DNA of 64,000 nt from Pseudeuparius sepicola (lineage: Eukaryota > Arthropoda > Insecta > Coleoptera > Anthribidae). Location of the stretch: positions 7,541,153-7,605,152 of the forward strand of contig OY987305.1 in NCBI GenBank assembly GCA_963920635.1, in the 5' to 3' direction. The stretch's first letter is position 1. Each line of letters starts with the position of its first letter. The notes under the pieces are model-generated. The model was not told the DNA's origin. It ran no database searches and saw only the letters and a program-made list of their open reading frames with translations. Positions 38,037 through 51,420 of the stretch are shown piece after piece. Position numbers and translations under genes: made by a program.

Positions 38037-41000
38037 CTATTCGGGCTCCCCTTTGATTTTTATTGAAATCGTTGCCAGTTCTTCTTCGAATGGTACTTGC
38101 TCATCCACAAACGTAATGCTTCCAGCTTTATACCACACTATCAAATCCACGAAGAATGCGCAAAGCAACAGAGCTCCTGTTGTCCCTGAAGCATCAAATA
38201 ACCAAAAATTAAAAAGCTTCTAAACTTCCCAAAATCTAGCTTACCGTGGTAAAACATCCTAAACGTATCGGAATCATACAGTCCGCAGGCTCCTTTTTCT
38301 CCGCAAGCCATCTTCCAAATCAAGCACGCCGAGTCGACAACTGCTCCATAAATAATCGGACAGGGTACATTTCCAAACAACCCTATGGCAAACTGTATCA
38401 GCCCTAAGGCCATCGCTTTATCTACCGGATCCACACATCGTAGAATTAACAACATCGAACCCACTTCCGACGTTGAGTGTATAAAAACAAAGATGGAAAA
38501 CAAAACGATGTACAAAATAAAGTTCGGGCATTCTAAGTCACAGTAGCCTATGGTGGCATTCCCAAAGGAAAAATCTGGTAAGCTATCTGAGGTGTCATTC
38601 AAATTTTGCAGGCACATACAATCTAAATATTCGACTATCTGTCCATCTTTTTCGGTGTATTTCTGACAGCCCGCGTGACACGGGGAGAGATACGTTTTTC
38701 CATCTTGACCACAGACTGGTTGGAATTTGTCTTTGTTGCAATCACAGTATGTAGTGTTGCAGCTGTTTATCTTGCTCAAATCAAAGCTGAAATTAAAATG
38801 GACCATTACAACAGCTCATCTTTCAGGATTGCTGGAGGTTTATATACAGGGTGTTCCGCTTTCAAAGTTTAAAACCGGGAACAGAAAAAATTGGTAGGTA
38901 CCTAGAAAAAATCTATTTGATATTTGTATTGCTCATGCAATTTGACACAAAAAACCGCTGGTAATGGAATCACAACTTTTTTAAATCTGTTATTTCATCA
39001 TAGTTTTAATATAGAAACCCACACTTCACACTTTTTTTGGAGTTTGTCCCAAAATATGTAAAACGGTACTATTTTCAAATTCACCTCATTGCATCCCTCT
39101 TAACCACTCGCTTTTATTATTAAAATCAGAAATGTGTACTAATGTTCGCGCAAAACTACTGTATCCCAAAAATTAAATAATGAACGTTTTGACTACCCCC
39201 AATTTCCATTTCTTTCCGTGGAGCGATTTTGCCCAAAAGCAATCTGAAGCGTCCTATTGTAGGCAGAATTTCCTATAACTACCAAATTTGCAGTTGATAT
39301 TTCGATCCGTTAGAAAACTTATCGTTTTTAGCATATTAAATCAATTTAGCGAACTCCCACTCATATTGCGATGTGGTGTGTAATTTCGTCTTACAGGGAC
39401 TACATTTTAAGTAAAACAACATAATTCGTTTTAAATACCATGTATTTATTAATCTTTTTCGAACCTATGTCCATAAAAGCTTTTTTAAAATAACAAATAA
39501 CTTTTCAATCGTTGGTTTGATCGTTGAAAAGCAGAACACCCTGTATTATAGGTGTGAAAAAGGGCGTGGCAAAGGAGGCTTCTGCCACTTGCCGCAGAGC
39601 AATGACCCTATATCTATGTCACTGAAAAATGGGTCACACTTCTTAGTATAGATTACATTTTTATCTAAGATACAACCTCATTTTCATTTTAGTACCTTCC
39701 TATATTTTTCAGGTAAATATTTTGAAACCAAACCAACCCGCAGGGCATTTGCTATACTTCTCCCATTTTTTCTGTCTTAACTGCCTTTATAGGTAAAATA
39801 AAAATTGAAGGCATATAAGTAGAGAACTTTAGAATCATTGTTAAACTCCCCAATATCGGGGGTGAATCAATCAATAATTATTGTGAAATCTAAAGATAAA
39901 CTTAACTCTGAGGCATTTAAAAACTATTTGTTGTAATAAATAAACATATTAGTTCAGTAACATTTTTTCTACGGCCTCTCGTACATGAATAATCGTTTAT
40001 TTGCTTCAATCTGATAGCATATCTGGACTGTTAAATTTTGCCAACAGCAATCCTTCAGGCGCATTTTTTATTTATTTTTCCCCAAATGGCCAAGGTGATT
40101 GACCTACACACCCGCAAACTGAAAAACTAAATAGTTCCACAGCATTGTACTCTATCGTCCGTATTCTCTTAATTATTATCCTTCGTAATGAGAAGAATAT
40201 GCAATAAAGCAAACGCATACCTACCTAACAATTACTCAATAGTAGTAATAATTCTGTTCTGCACCTGACTCGAGTTCCCGCATTAACATACCAATCTAAA
40301 ACGCAAATATCAAAACCTAAAAATCGAAATATAAAAAAATGTAAATATGGGCGAGACAAACAGAAAAGATAATAAAACGTGGGAGTTGCTAGCCGCTGCC
40401 ATCGCACCGCCGGCAATGCGTAGGGACTTAATCAATAACTATGAACTTTTAGAATCAAAACAAAAGGCCAACTGGATTCCTACCGTTGCCCTTTTTTATT
40501 GATTCTATTTATCGCGACAGAAACCTTTATTAGCTGCTATATAATTCCGAAGTTTCTTACGCGAGGCATCGAAGTAATAAGCCGGTCAAAAACAATCGCC
40601 GCTGCCCTAAAAATGTCGCGATCGATGGAGAAACTTGTGTGTTGAACCAGATGTATCAAATAACTGTGTCCAACCGGGCATCAAAAATCAACCACCACGA
40701 AATGTGGGTTCCACCACTACAAATTAGTTTGCTGGTAGAACGCGTGTAGGTATAACTTACCCCTGGTGGTTACGATCCAGTCCCGCTAAATCACTCATGG
40801 GGCATCCAATGAACATTAAAATACCCATGCCTATCGAGTAAATTATAGCCGTGAATGCTATCCAACCGGCCACGAAGCGGGCGTTTGGTTTTATCCTCAG
40901 GATAAACACCCCGCTGATCACAATTCCCAATCCCATGACTAAAATACCTCCCACTCCTGAAATATACAAAAATGACGTTTTAATACCTCGTGCTCGTGTG

Positions 41001-43568
41001 CTTTACTGGCGCAGATTCAAAGAACCTACTTTGCCTTAAATAGCGGTAATTACCTGATATCATATTAGCTGTTGGTGTAGGCAGTCTAAATTGCGATTCG
41101 AGATACTTTGGTAGGAATGTGTACAACCCAGCTATAGGTAGTATATGAAGAACACTACTGGCAGTTCTAAACATTAGTATATCGTTGTTCAAAAGGCGTT
41201 TAACAGTCTTTGGAAAGTCTGGAAAAAATAAAATTATAAAATCTTCGCTCCTAAGGCCATTACAACTACAGGAGCCATATAATCACATCACAGTGTATCA
41301 GACGTTGTGTTCTTACCCCTGATACTTGGATGCCTCTTCTCGGGATGGTGTATCCGGCGATTTCTGTGCAAATGTTTCGCGTGAGGTAATCGTTTGGGAA
41401 ATGCGAACATTGCTATAGAAGCCAGGATCAGTAGACCCGAGATAAGTACTAGGCCGAGCCACCAAGCACCCACCCATCTGGGGTCTGAAGAGTCGATCTT
41501 AGGGTCCACTGACAAGTCTGCGTACACGCTGGTACATAGAGAACCCACTATAAACCCGAAAGCTGGTCCCAGGATCCTCACGCCGATTGTTATGGCTGAA
41601 AAGGGAACCGGTTGAAGGGAGAAACATCAACTTATCCTTCTGTCCGTAAAGCTAATGTAGTCGTATACAGGGCGATTGTCATGATGTAAAAAGTGTTAAG
41701 CACAAAGTGGAGGAGGCCTACTAAAAAGTAAAATGTGAAAAAATCTTTTTTGCCGAAGTCGAAAACATGACGCAAATCAACCTTATTACCCCAGTAACTC
41801 GGCACTCCGGTATGCTATGTTGCCGCTTGTGCGTACCGCGCAGTTACGGCGTACCAATAACCAGCCCACTCGCCGCCGACAGCTGTTCGAACGGCCGGCG
41901 CGCGGCGGGGCGCAATCGCCAGTAATGCCGAGTCGAAAACGGGGAAGAACACCGCTTCTCTCGCCGTTTCGCGCTGTGGGCCGAAGAAGCCTCGGTCGGC
42001 GGACTCTACTCACAGTTCGTGCTCTGGTATACCTTGCTGCTTGGTGTACGATATGATATGTTCTACACACGAGAAAATTACTACCGGTACAATCTTATGG
42101 AAATACGGGAAGTGCGTTTGTACGTTTTGTGCACAGTTTTAATTGATGCTCAGCATTTTTGGGCATTAGGTACGTTGATATTTACAAAACAGAAAAGGAC
42201 TGACATTGGAAATTAAAAAGCGAGTCAAAAAATTAATAAATTAACTTAGACCATGATGTTTTTATCGTCACAGCAGAATATTTCTACATTTTTTTAGATG
42301 TCTGTGAAAACGTAAAAACAGTTGTACAACTGGCAACTGTGTACCAGCCTTGACGAGCGAGCTAACCAGCTGACGAGGCAAACGCCGTTACGTAGGGGTT
42401 TTAACACACTTCGGAAAATATTTTTTATTTTGTTTTGGTTGACTTGAGAATTTTTTTAAATTTCATATTAGTATTAAGCTATTTGGTTAAAAAAAATTAC
42501 ATCATGACTGAATCACCCTGTATATGCAACAAGTTTAGACAATTACTTGAATCTTGAGACGTATATGCTTTATAAGATGTATTCCGGCCAATCTGCCAAA
42601 AGGGAATAATTAACTGCCTACTATTCAGACTGATCAGTACCTATCAAGAATTGAAGACAGTTGCGGTAACATATTAGTCGAACAATATAACACTTACCAA
42701 AATAGAGAGGAGATTCTTTGCTAGCGACGTTATCGTCGATGTAGGGTATTCCCAAGGTGTAGACAGCAGTTTGGCCCATACCGACCCCTAATAAACTGAT
42801 GAAGAATATGGCTAGCACTATGTTAGTGACTGACGGTTGAATGCGGTGCCCTGTGACGATTTCCTCGTCGCAGGTCTGCAGAATATTTGGCACGTTCATC
42901 CCTTGTTCGTTGTAAAGACTCGAAAGATTTGCGGCTGTCTGCGAGTAAAATGTGGAGTTGATGCCGATTTGTTCTTTGCAGATGTTCGGCTCTTTTATAA
43001 TTCCCGTGAGATCATTGGCGTTGATGAGTCGCTTCCCGTAGATGAAGTGAGGTAAGGAACATGTGAAGGAAGAGACGGCGAACAGAACCATCCCCCAGGC
43101 GATCCATTTGGGCCTATGCCCGTGGCCGCCGTAGTAGGTGAGGAGTAAAGACGAGCCAATCTGACCCATTTCAGTGGCACTCATGATTATCCCCGTTATT
43201 TTCGATTGTATTTGGAATAGCTTCTCTATGGTTGTGATGGCGCTGACGAAGTACGTGTGGTACATTCCCTGCAGGACCCAGGCCATGCAAAAGACGGCGA
43301 GGAAAACTTGTTTCGATGCGAACATCTTTATCCAGCTGGGTGAGCAGGGCCCCCAGCCACACTCAGTCTCACTATCTGTGTCGGTTTCGGTGCCGTCCGT
43401 GTCCGTCGCATCGCCGTTCGGCGTGTAGCTGTGCTTGTAATTTTCACTGGTCAGGGCCTTCTGTTCTTCGGACAATTCGCCCTGCCCTTGGCGCATCTCT
43501 TCGTGCTCCCCGTTATTGTTGCTGACTTTATGCGTCATCGTGTCGGCTAACCGGTCGCTTTCGGCCAT
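38037..43568 (-). CDS. Oatp74D: Organic anion transporting polypeptide (OATP/SLCO), probable Oatp74D-type
   Basis: Six minus-strand exons, 43568-42698, 41595-41317, 41218-41054, 40956-40761, 38786-38245 and 38185-38037, join in frame to 733 residues, a normal OATP length. An acidic, Thr/Asp-rich cytoplasmic N-terminus (1-69) precedes ECGWGPCSP and the first membrane span (about 86-110). YFVSAITTIEKLFQI (106-120) resembles the Oatp74D group. Extracellular loop 2 (about 180-245) has N-glycosylation sites. The superfamily signature DPRWVGAWWLG lies at about 328-338. A Cys-rich Kazal-type loop (about 504-560, with CDCNKDKFQPVCG) precedes the last spans, and the C-terminus is acidic. OATPs are 12-span plasma-membrane carriers of amphipathic anions and steroids; Oatp74D is the insect ecdysone importer. 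Subfamily is judged by eye. It converges with the AHCYL gene; introns 1 and 4 each hold a MITE. Confidence 0.93.
38845..39545. mobile_element. TACAGGGTGTTCCGC-ended MITE in OATP intron 4
   Basis: The left end TACAGGGTGTTCCGCTTTCA faces the right end GAAAAGCAGAACACCCTGTA. TA tips fit a mariner-type target. It starts only about 60 bp from the exon 5 acceptor (38786), within the intron that runs 38787-40760. There is no coding content. Confidence 0.75.
39546..40760. other. Remainder of OATP intron 4
   Basis: AT-rich with a mildly GC-richer part at about 40380-40640. The short minus-strand frame at 40225-40416 shows no motif and no usable splice signals. Confidence 0.4.
41666..42522. mobile_element. 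TACAGGGCGATT-ended MITE in OATP intron 1
   Basis: The left end TACAGGGCGATTGTCATGAT and the right end, inverted, TACAGGGTGATTCAGTCATG match over about 30 bp and more weakly inward (CCGAAGTCG against CCGAAGTGTG). It encloses an unusually GC-rich core at about 41810-42030. There is no transposase. Confidence 0.7.
41810..42030. other. GC-rich, CpG-dense block inside the intron-1 MITE
   Basis: Roughly 60 percent G+C with many CpG (GGCCGGCGCGCGGCGGGGCG) in a locus that is otherwise strongly AT-rich. Overlapping open frames on both strands (41817-42056 plus, 41786-42070 minus) are Arg-rich, as expected of any GC-rich random frame, and have no motif. It could be captured foreign or host sequence. 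Confidence 0.5.
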
Positions 43569-44231
43569 TTTTCTACTCTTAATATCTAGTCGGGAGTTGG
43601 TCTAGCTTCTACGTGATGCGGGTTCAGTTTTTCAGATAATTGCGGCTACTTGGGTTCGGATTATGTATCCATATGTCTGAAACAAAGTATATTCGCGTTA
43701 GACGCTGGCACGTTATAAAAAGAACATGCATTTAAGATGTTCCAACATTTAAATTAGATAGCTATCGATTATTGCCCAATCAGTTATTGTCGCACGGAAA
43801 TGTTGTTTTCTGCATAACTTATTTCTAGTAGACAAACGCCAAATAAGTCGTCCTGATTTTGTGTGTTCCTGTATAATTCGCACTTTAAATATACCTATAC
43901 CTAAAGAATATTTCAGCATACATCTTTTATGTATTTGTGTCAAATTTAAATTCAGATATTCGCAAGCAGAAAATAGACTTCTAACTTGCGTTTCTCGATT
44001 TTAAAATGGAGAATATTTTTAACTCGCCCGGAAGCACGTGTTAGTGCCGACAGCATTTTGAAGAAGGTTCCTTCAGCGTTCATACTCTGCTGCTCCTTCC
44101 CGCTATAAAAAAAATTAGATTGAAGCACTCCAAAAGTTAATTTATTTTTAGGCGCGAAAACTAAAAATTACTTCCTTCCCCCCTCTAGTTAGTTTGCACA
44201 GTATCGCCCTTTGAAATATTGAATGTCCGAC
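43569..44231. other. OATP 5' UTR and upstream region
   Basis: On the minus strand this precedes the OATP ATG (43568). An in-frame stop lies a few codons upstream, so the start is well defined. No promoter element is certain. Around 44045-44100 a short CRQHFEEGSF-like frame recalls a THAP domain but has stops on both sides. Confidence 0.4.
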
Positions 44232-44237
44232 AAAATC

Positions 44238-44755
44238 AAGATTGCCATGGAAAATTCAAAACAATATTTATTATTATAAACAGAGTTTGACAGTTTACAT
44301 TAGTAATAATTGTTGTATTCCCAATTCCCACAATATTATTAATATATATTATTATGTTTAGAAAAAACAGGAAAGTGCATACCAAATGTGCTTATATACA
44401 TATACCTCTGAAACTTATTTCTTATTAATACATTTTACATTTACTTACATACAAAAAACATTGAAAATTCTGCAAAACCAATATCACTTTTCCATAAGTT
44501 ATATTTTATTTTTGCTGTCATTAAAAGGCATACTTATGTATTTTATTTATTTATAGTGAATAGATTTACACTATTATAAATAACAAAATACTGTAGGTAA
44601 ATATGCTTGCCTCCTTAGGTATCATTTAATAATGTATCATTAACAATACACACCGAACATTATAGGAATACAACAATTAATGAAAACTGTCAAACTCTAT
44701 TTATAATCGTTTTTCGTTTTGAATTTTCTATAGCAATCTTGCTTTTATCCGAAAT
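44238..44755. repeat. Foldback element with arms of about 90 bp
   Basis: Bases 44238-44325 (CAAGATTGCCATGGAAAATT ... GTTGTATTCC) and 44664-44755 (GGAATACAACAATTAATG ... AGCAATCTTG) are inverted copies with small gaps. The interior is AT-rich. No terminal duplication was identified. Confidence 0.6.
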
Positions 44756-47689
44756 TCAATATTTCAAACTAAGATATTGTGGAAACTACTAGAGCAAACA
44801 TATAACATAATATAATCATTGAAATCAGAAAAATGCGTAGATTTGGAAAATCGATAGAAATATATATATAGGGTGTTCCATCTAAAAAGCAATATATTTG
44901 GTCTATTATATCTCCGAAACGGGACATTCAATTGGTTTTCTGAATACATAATCTAAAAATTGTACACTAGATTGAGACTCGGTAAATATTTAATTTCCCT
45001 AGAATTATTGATAGGTGACGGAGGTCTTTTAATGAACAGAATTTACATTTTACACATGAATCCTAAATTTAAATAGATAGAAATTAACATTAAACTCTGT
45101 TCTTTGAAGCATAGAAAAAGGCTATAGTTATAGTTTCTGTGTTTGAAGTTAGGTTAAAGTTAGGCTACTGTCACAAGTTCTGACAATTCTGCCATACTAA
45201 ATATGCCCCTGTAGGCAACCAGAACATTGCTGCCAACCTTGTATTACCAAATTAAGAAATGTCATTTCTTGTGTACAATTAAAGAGCGTTTTAGATTATC
45301 TGAAATCGTAAGAAAAATTTCTACAATTCTTATACTTAAAACTTTTTTCTAAATTCAAAAACAAAAAAGTTAAGGGCGGTACAATGTTATGCGCATAACC
45401 CTGTACATCTGTACAACTATAGCTGAAGCGAAAAATGATTATTGTTTGCATCAACTTATTTTGTCTCAACAGTATAACAAATACAACAGGGCAGTATCCC
45501 ACGCGTCACTGTTATTCACACAATAAACAAATTACATTTTATAGAGTAGGTTTCGATCTCGATCTACAACTTTTATTGCTTTATTTATGACTGACAACAA
45601 AATTTTTGATAGTGAAAATTCAAGGCTACAAACGGTTGTAAAAATCGGACAGTGGACATATGTATTTTTTTAAAACAGGTCTAATCTACCAACAAATCCT
45701 TTACGATAATATTTTGAACAAATTTAGAAGATCCATGCGGCTTCACGAGCAGACAAAAGATGGGGTTCAGGTATGTTGGAATGCCGTTTCGAAAATGGTT
45801 TTTTAAAATGGTCCTCTCTCAAATTTATTAGGAAAAGTCTAAGGTCAACTAATTCGTATTATGTTTAATTTTGATCCAAGTATTGTACAAGGCCAAATTT
45901 AAATATATGTCAGATGTTAACATTTCACATTTTATACCTCCGACATTTTGAACGACATACAACGATTTTGTTGGTGTGGCGTCGTGTAGAGTAACGAGTG
46001 TCTTCGAGATTTTGTAGAGCATAACAATAATAATTGATAACGCTATAAAAATAGTATGTAAACAAAAGCAACATTTTCGAGCTCTTGGTATACATTCCTA
46101 CTACATATCAGAAAATACAGTTATTTCACATTAGATAGTGAAGGTAGTAAACGATGTACTTAATCTGACACCAAATATATTACTGGCCTAAAAATGTATC
46201 ACTTTACTTATAAGTAATTATTGTACTTCAAAGAATTCCATTTACGATATACCTAAAATAGGAACAGGCAATGCACCCTGCTTGAAATGTAAATGACTAA
46301 ATATCTAGGACTAGGTATGTACCTGTTATAGATCGGAAGAAGTAGGTAGATGCCTAGGGAAATGTAGGTATTTTTATCCAAAGGAACTGACAAGTGTAAT
46401 AGGTACCTACGGGACAAACACTGACATGAGAAACACTTTCTGGAGAACTAACAAAATTTGTTATTATAGGATTCAAAAGTGAGCTAGGATAAAGATTCAA
46501 ATCGCGCATTAAGAAAAACATAGACGATGCTTGGGATAACTGAAGAAAGGAATATCATCAAAATGTTCTACGAAATTTGTTATGTTATTGTTTCTATCAC
46601 TGGGTTGTCTATAAAATAACTCTCAATATAAACTTTTGAGACGGGTAATTTCTACCATTTCTACCATCGAAAGTGTTTTATTTTAATATTGCGAACAGCT
46701 AGGTACTCAGAGTTTCTGAGTTCTGCCGTTGAGTGAGATATTGCTTAACTCAACGGATGAAGAACTTCAGGCGTTTTGCATCACAGATGATACTGAGCAA
46801 AACACCTGTGAGACTATCACAAATGTCGATCTATAGGGAAATTAATATTTCGATATATTGAGAAATGTAGAACATAGTATTACGAATACAATGTTATATT
46901 GAGATATCGGTCTGTATCTCTGCAAATTTGCGATTAAGATAATGTAGAATGTATGGTTGTTGGCTGGTCAAGGTAGATAAGGTAATGTGGGCAGTTATAA
47001 TATGTGGAAGATTTATGAAATGCATGTCATTATTATTATTTTCTACGTTGCTCAATAGCTTGTGCAAAATTCAATAGAATGCGCATTTTTATTGATACTG
47101 TAACAATTAGTGTTGTAGAACTCGAATTCATGAAGTTCTCACAATTTGGTGTAAAATCTTAGAGTATGATGTAAATTGCAAATGATACCTCATGAATATA
47201 GATGGATTTTTTTAACATATGAGCAATGAATAATAAATAAAAATGTGCTAATGTATATAGGTACACAGCTTCACCACATATCGAAATATGCGCCTCTGAT
47301 AGTAAAAATATATAAATTGTCTAAATCTGTTAAGTGACGTAACAATATAATGTAATAATGAACGAGGATATCAGAAAGGTCAACGGCACAAGTTAAATAC
47401 AATTTATGTAAATAGGTTAAACTCTATGTTACGGAGTAGTGAAATAGAAAAAATGACTATTTGACATGTGCATCGGCGATAGCTGGAATACTAAATAAAC
47501 ACCAGTTGGCACGGAATACCAAAATGCGAAACATACGGGAAGAGAAAATTCAAAGAAAATAATTAAGTATCCTCTATATTCTATTCCCCAACATTTGCAG
47601 GCGTACAACACCTCATACAATTAAAGTAATTGCTTCACAGACATAAAAATAAAAATACATACAAACTCGTAACAATAAATATACATTCA
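44756..47689. other. AT-rich non-coding region
   Basis: No gene is recognised on either strand. A TATAGGGTGTTCCATCT motif at about 44867 looks like a lone MITE end. The remaining short open frames lack motifs and splice context. Confidence 0.4.
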
Positions 47690-48095
47690 TCCATCATTAA
47701 ATCTTGGCTAATATCAATGACTACAAACATAATTCTACTTCACTCTGACGTTCGTTATATTAGCTCTCATTCGCTCTCTTGGCTACGAGACAAATTGCCA
47801 ATAATAATTTTCTTTCTTATTTCCAATAACATGATATTTCAAGGGAACCAAGTATACATTTTCTCTGGAAATAAGAGCATCCATAATTACCATTTACATG
47901 AAGTAGTGTGGAGATAAAATGTTTTAGAATTGATATGACACACGATATTATTCATTGACATGGAAACATATCATCGGCTAATATCATCGTCATAGTTGGG
48001 TTATATTAGGTGTCATTCGCTCTTTCGACTGCCAAGCAAATTGCGCCATTGCGCCTAATAATTTTGTCTTATTCGTCATTGTCAAGGGCTATAAT
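47690..48095. repeat. Diverged direct duplication, about 130 bp each
   Basis: The order TTGGCTAATATCA, TTATATTAG, CATTCGCTCT, AGACAAATTGC/AAGCAAATTGC and TAATAATTTT at 47702-47815 recurs at 47976-48066 in the same orientation. The copies are perhaps 70-75 percent alike. It explains the plus-strand frame at 47630-47917 as non-coding. Confidence 0.5.
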
Positions 48096-51000
48096 AATTA
48101 TTCTTCCTGGAAAAGAATTTTCGAGATATGGCACGCGACATTTTTTTTGTCCTACTTGACACCCGCGAATCCTGCTTCGGCCATTTGACCTGAGTCGTGC
48201 CGCTATTTTTCTATATTCAAATTAGTGGGTTGTTAAAAGCGAACGGTCCTGATTCGCGAACGAATACAGCTTTCACATAATTGAAATTTTACGAAAATAG
48301 TAGGGGATGGCAGCCAGCCGCCAAACAGTGCCGCTACTTTCACATTTAATTGGGATTCCCTGTAAATAAAGGGACGAATATAAATTCTACCATTTTCTAT
48401 AATCTGACATACAGAGCCTTGAAAATAACAAAAGAAAGTGGCCAAATCTACTTTCTTTCTCGACTAATTATAATTACGAATTGTGAAGCGTCATTATATG
48501 TGCGAAATAACTGTATTTCTAGACAACAAAGGTTTTAAAACGGTCATATATTGATGAATTATAAGTAATGATGTACTGATGTGATGTACAGGGTGGCTCA
48601 ATATAACTTATTAGTTTTTGAGGTTAGAAAAAATGGGTTTTACCAAAGTTTTAGATACTAATACAAAGTTTTTTGTGACGCTATTGGACCTTATACAATG
48701 TGTTCTAGAAAGCCTTGGCAGACACAAGTTCAGTGTCTTAATAAATTAGTTACGGAGTTTTTTAAAGCGAGTAGGTATTAAAAAAGTACCGGTCTGTAAA
48801 CTAAAATGCGCCGAAGGCGATTTTTTTCAGTAGTTTAGGGATTGAATGAAGGATTAACACTCAACGGTTTAGGCTACGAGGCAGAGGAAATGGAATACAG
48901 TAAAAAATATTTCCCTTTCTTTGTGTCCACCACATAGGTTGAGAGCTTTAAAGCCCCAAAAAGCTGCTTGTTCTTTTTCCTCTTAATTAAGCCAAAAATT
49001 CAAATTTCGGGTTCTTGGTGACGTCACCAGGAACCCATACGTGGGGGCATATTACATAATAACATGTGAAATAATTATCTAGTTTCTACTACTAGGAAGC
49101 AATTAAAACGTATTATTACAAAGTACAGTCTATGTATACTTTAAATGCCTCAATAAAATCCATTAAATAGTAAGATAATCCTCATAAAATTAAAATTTTC
49201 CACTTTTTAAATTAGACTTGGGGCACTACCCTCATGGCCTGAAACAATCACGCCGCTTTTATATTTATCGATCGTTTTCCAGTGATGCCAACTTAGGGAA
49301 TTTCTCCCTAGTTCTAGGGATATTTGTTCCATTTAGGGAAATAGGGAATTTAAGTTATTTTTAGGGATTTCTTCTTTTTCGAACAGGTGCTAGCTGTCTA
49401 GAGTGTTTTGTTTATGTTTTTAAGGAATTGTTTGTTTTTTTTAAGACTTTGATTTTGTTTCTGTTTTATATTTTAATAAAGAAGTAGATATTACTAAAAT
49501 TACTACTAAGATTTAATTTTTCAATTTTAATATTTTTTTTCGGGCAAATCCCAGTCGACAATAATTATATATTTTTTAAATACTGTGTAGGAACAAAATC
49601 TCTTTTGATGGCCTTAATCTATTTTTCCCTTAAAATGGGGACTTTAGGGAAGGAAAAAGCGGACACTTTAGGACCGCCTTTGTAGTTTCCCTTGCAGTTG
49701 GGAACGAAACACGTCCACGGCATGATCGAAACTATAGACACAACCTGACCTATAAACTTAAATTTAATTTTAATCACTGCTGTTTTGCCACCTTATTAAT
49801 AAAACTCCACGTAACCGTAACACAACAAACGTTCTTTAAAACAGGAAATTCGCCAGACAAGTAAACGTAAACAACTACAAAAAGCTACCACGCTGTGATG
49901 ACGTAGTGACGTTTCACGTCGCCAGCTGACGGGCCTTTATCATTGCGACGGTGCCGGATATATCCCCCCCTTGGCTACGCCACTGGCGCGGATAATTTCT
50001 TATGCCGGACATAACAAACAACGTAGAGGTGATACAAAATAATAATTATTGTGCTCGTGCTATTATAATTCCGGTAAACACACAACATCTATTATAATTA
50101 CATATGGTTCGATTTTAGAACAATAATAAAACTGGTTTGGAACCATACAAATTATAATAAATTTAAACGGCAAAACATACATTTGCACGCCTCGCTCTAA
50201 AAGATTTATGTACTCTTTGTGGCTCAGATCGCAAAAAACAAGATAGACTTCACAGTTAATAAATTTCCGAAATTATAACATAAAAACTGCTTCTTGCCGA
50301 ACAGTGGTCTCACTTTTAACCTTGAATTTGACGGTATGATAATTAAATTTAACCAGCAGCTTATGCCATACCCTGGAGTCCAAAACTTAATTTGGAATAT
50401 ATTCGCGGGGATAAGAATAATTTTATTTTTATTTGCGAAAAGGAACGTTCCCATTCATATCGTGGAAATTAAATTACCTAAACCGTCCTTCAATTTTTCG
50501 TGAAACGTTTATTACCTTAATAAATAAAATACGACCGTGTGTTGTGTGGAGAAAGAAATGTCAACGACATATAGGTAGGTACCACGTTCGTCGAAAACTT
50601 CTGTTCTCGGAAAACAGATTATTCGCGATGAATATTTCGGCATTTGATGTGTTCAGTAGCGCACTAACACATTTTCACTACACCATCAATATCAAAAGCG
50701 AATGATTTTAGCATCAAGCACGGTCCAAAAAATTCAGTTCTCCATGTTTGACACTCACGATGAAATAGCAGTTTCTATATCGATTTTAGATGTGGTGTGG
50801 CACCGGAAAACGGGCAAATAGCTACGAAATAGATTTTGGGTGGAAGCATTTTAGACGTTTTGTCTAGTTTTTCATGTTGTATTAAACATGATTGTGTAGG
50901 TTAGATTGTCTGTGATCATATTTTTAAAATTGACGAAAATTTATAATCGATTTGGCTTTTTATAGTGAATTGGCCTTGAGCATAGAGAACGACTATGCAT

Positions 51001-51420
51001 TCTAATAGCTTACCAAAATAATTTTTGTGTTCACAAATCGTGAGACATACAAGACAATATAACGCGATTGTCCTTATATTTACCTACTGTCCTAAACTTA
51101 TAGAGCGATAATATAATATATATAATATAGCATAGCTTTTAAAGGGGATATAATGTATTATATTGAAGCTACGGATTGAAGTAAAATATATTCAATATAT
51201 CTTTGTTTCTGCAGTGCGAATGTTCAGAAATGCCTATTTATCGTAATTTGATAATAGATTCTCTGAACAGGTCATTGACAGACAAATCTTGATGAATTTG
51301 ATCCTAATCTGTCATCACTGAAAGCTACTGTCTCTAGTAGATATTATATTTCTTTAAGACTTTCTATGAAATGTTCCATTTTGTAGATCCATACAACATA
51401 CAACAATGCTTCAGTTTGCG
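48096..51420. other. Non-coding region with fragmentary transposon ends
   Basis: No gene was recognised. TGTACAGGGTGGCTC at about 48587 is a lone MITE-like end. CAGTGATGCCAACTTAGGGA at about 49281 and GGCTACGCCACTG at about 49974 look like hAT-type termini, but matching partners and target duplications were not found. A CRE-like palindrome GGTGACGTCACC lies at about 49017. Confidence 0.4.

Noticed and set aside
41786..42070. Arg-rich frames in the GC block as genes
   Set aside because: Overlapping frames on both strands with simple composition bias, lying inside a MITE in an intron.
44045..44100. THAP-domain exon (CRQHFEEGSF-like)
   Set aside because: Stops interrupt on both sides and no zinc-ligand context or splice sites were found. 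At best a tiny fossil.
49274..49986. Complete hAT element between CAGTGATGCC and CTACGCCACTG
   Set aside because: The two ends are not inverted copies of each other and the flanks do not show a matching 8-bp duplication.
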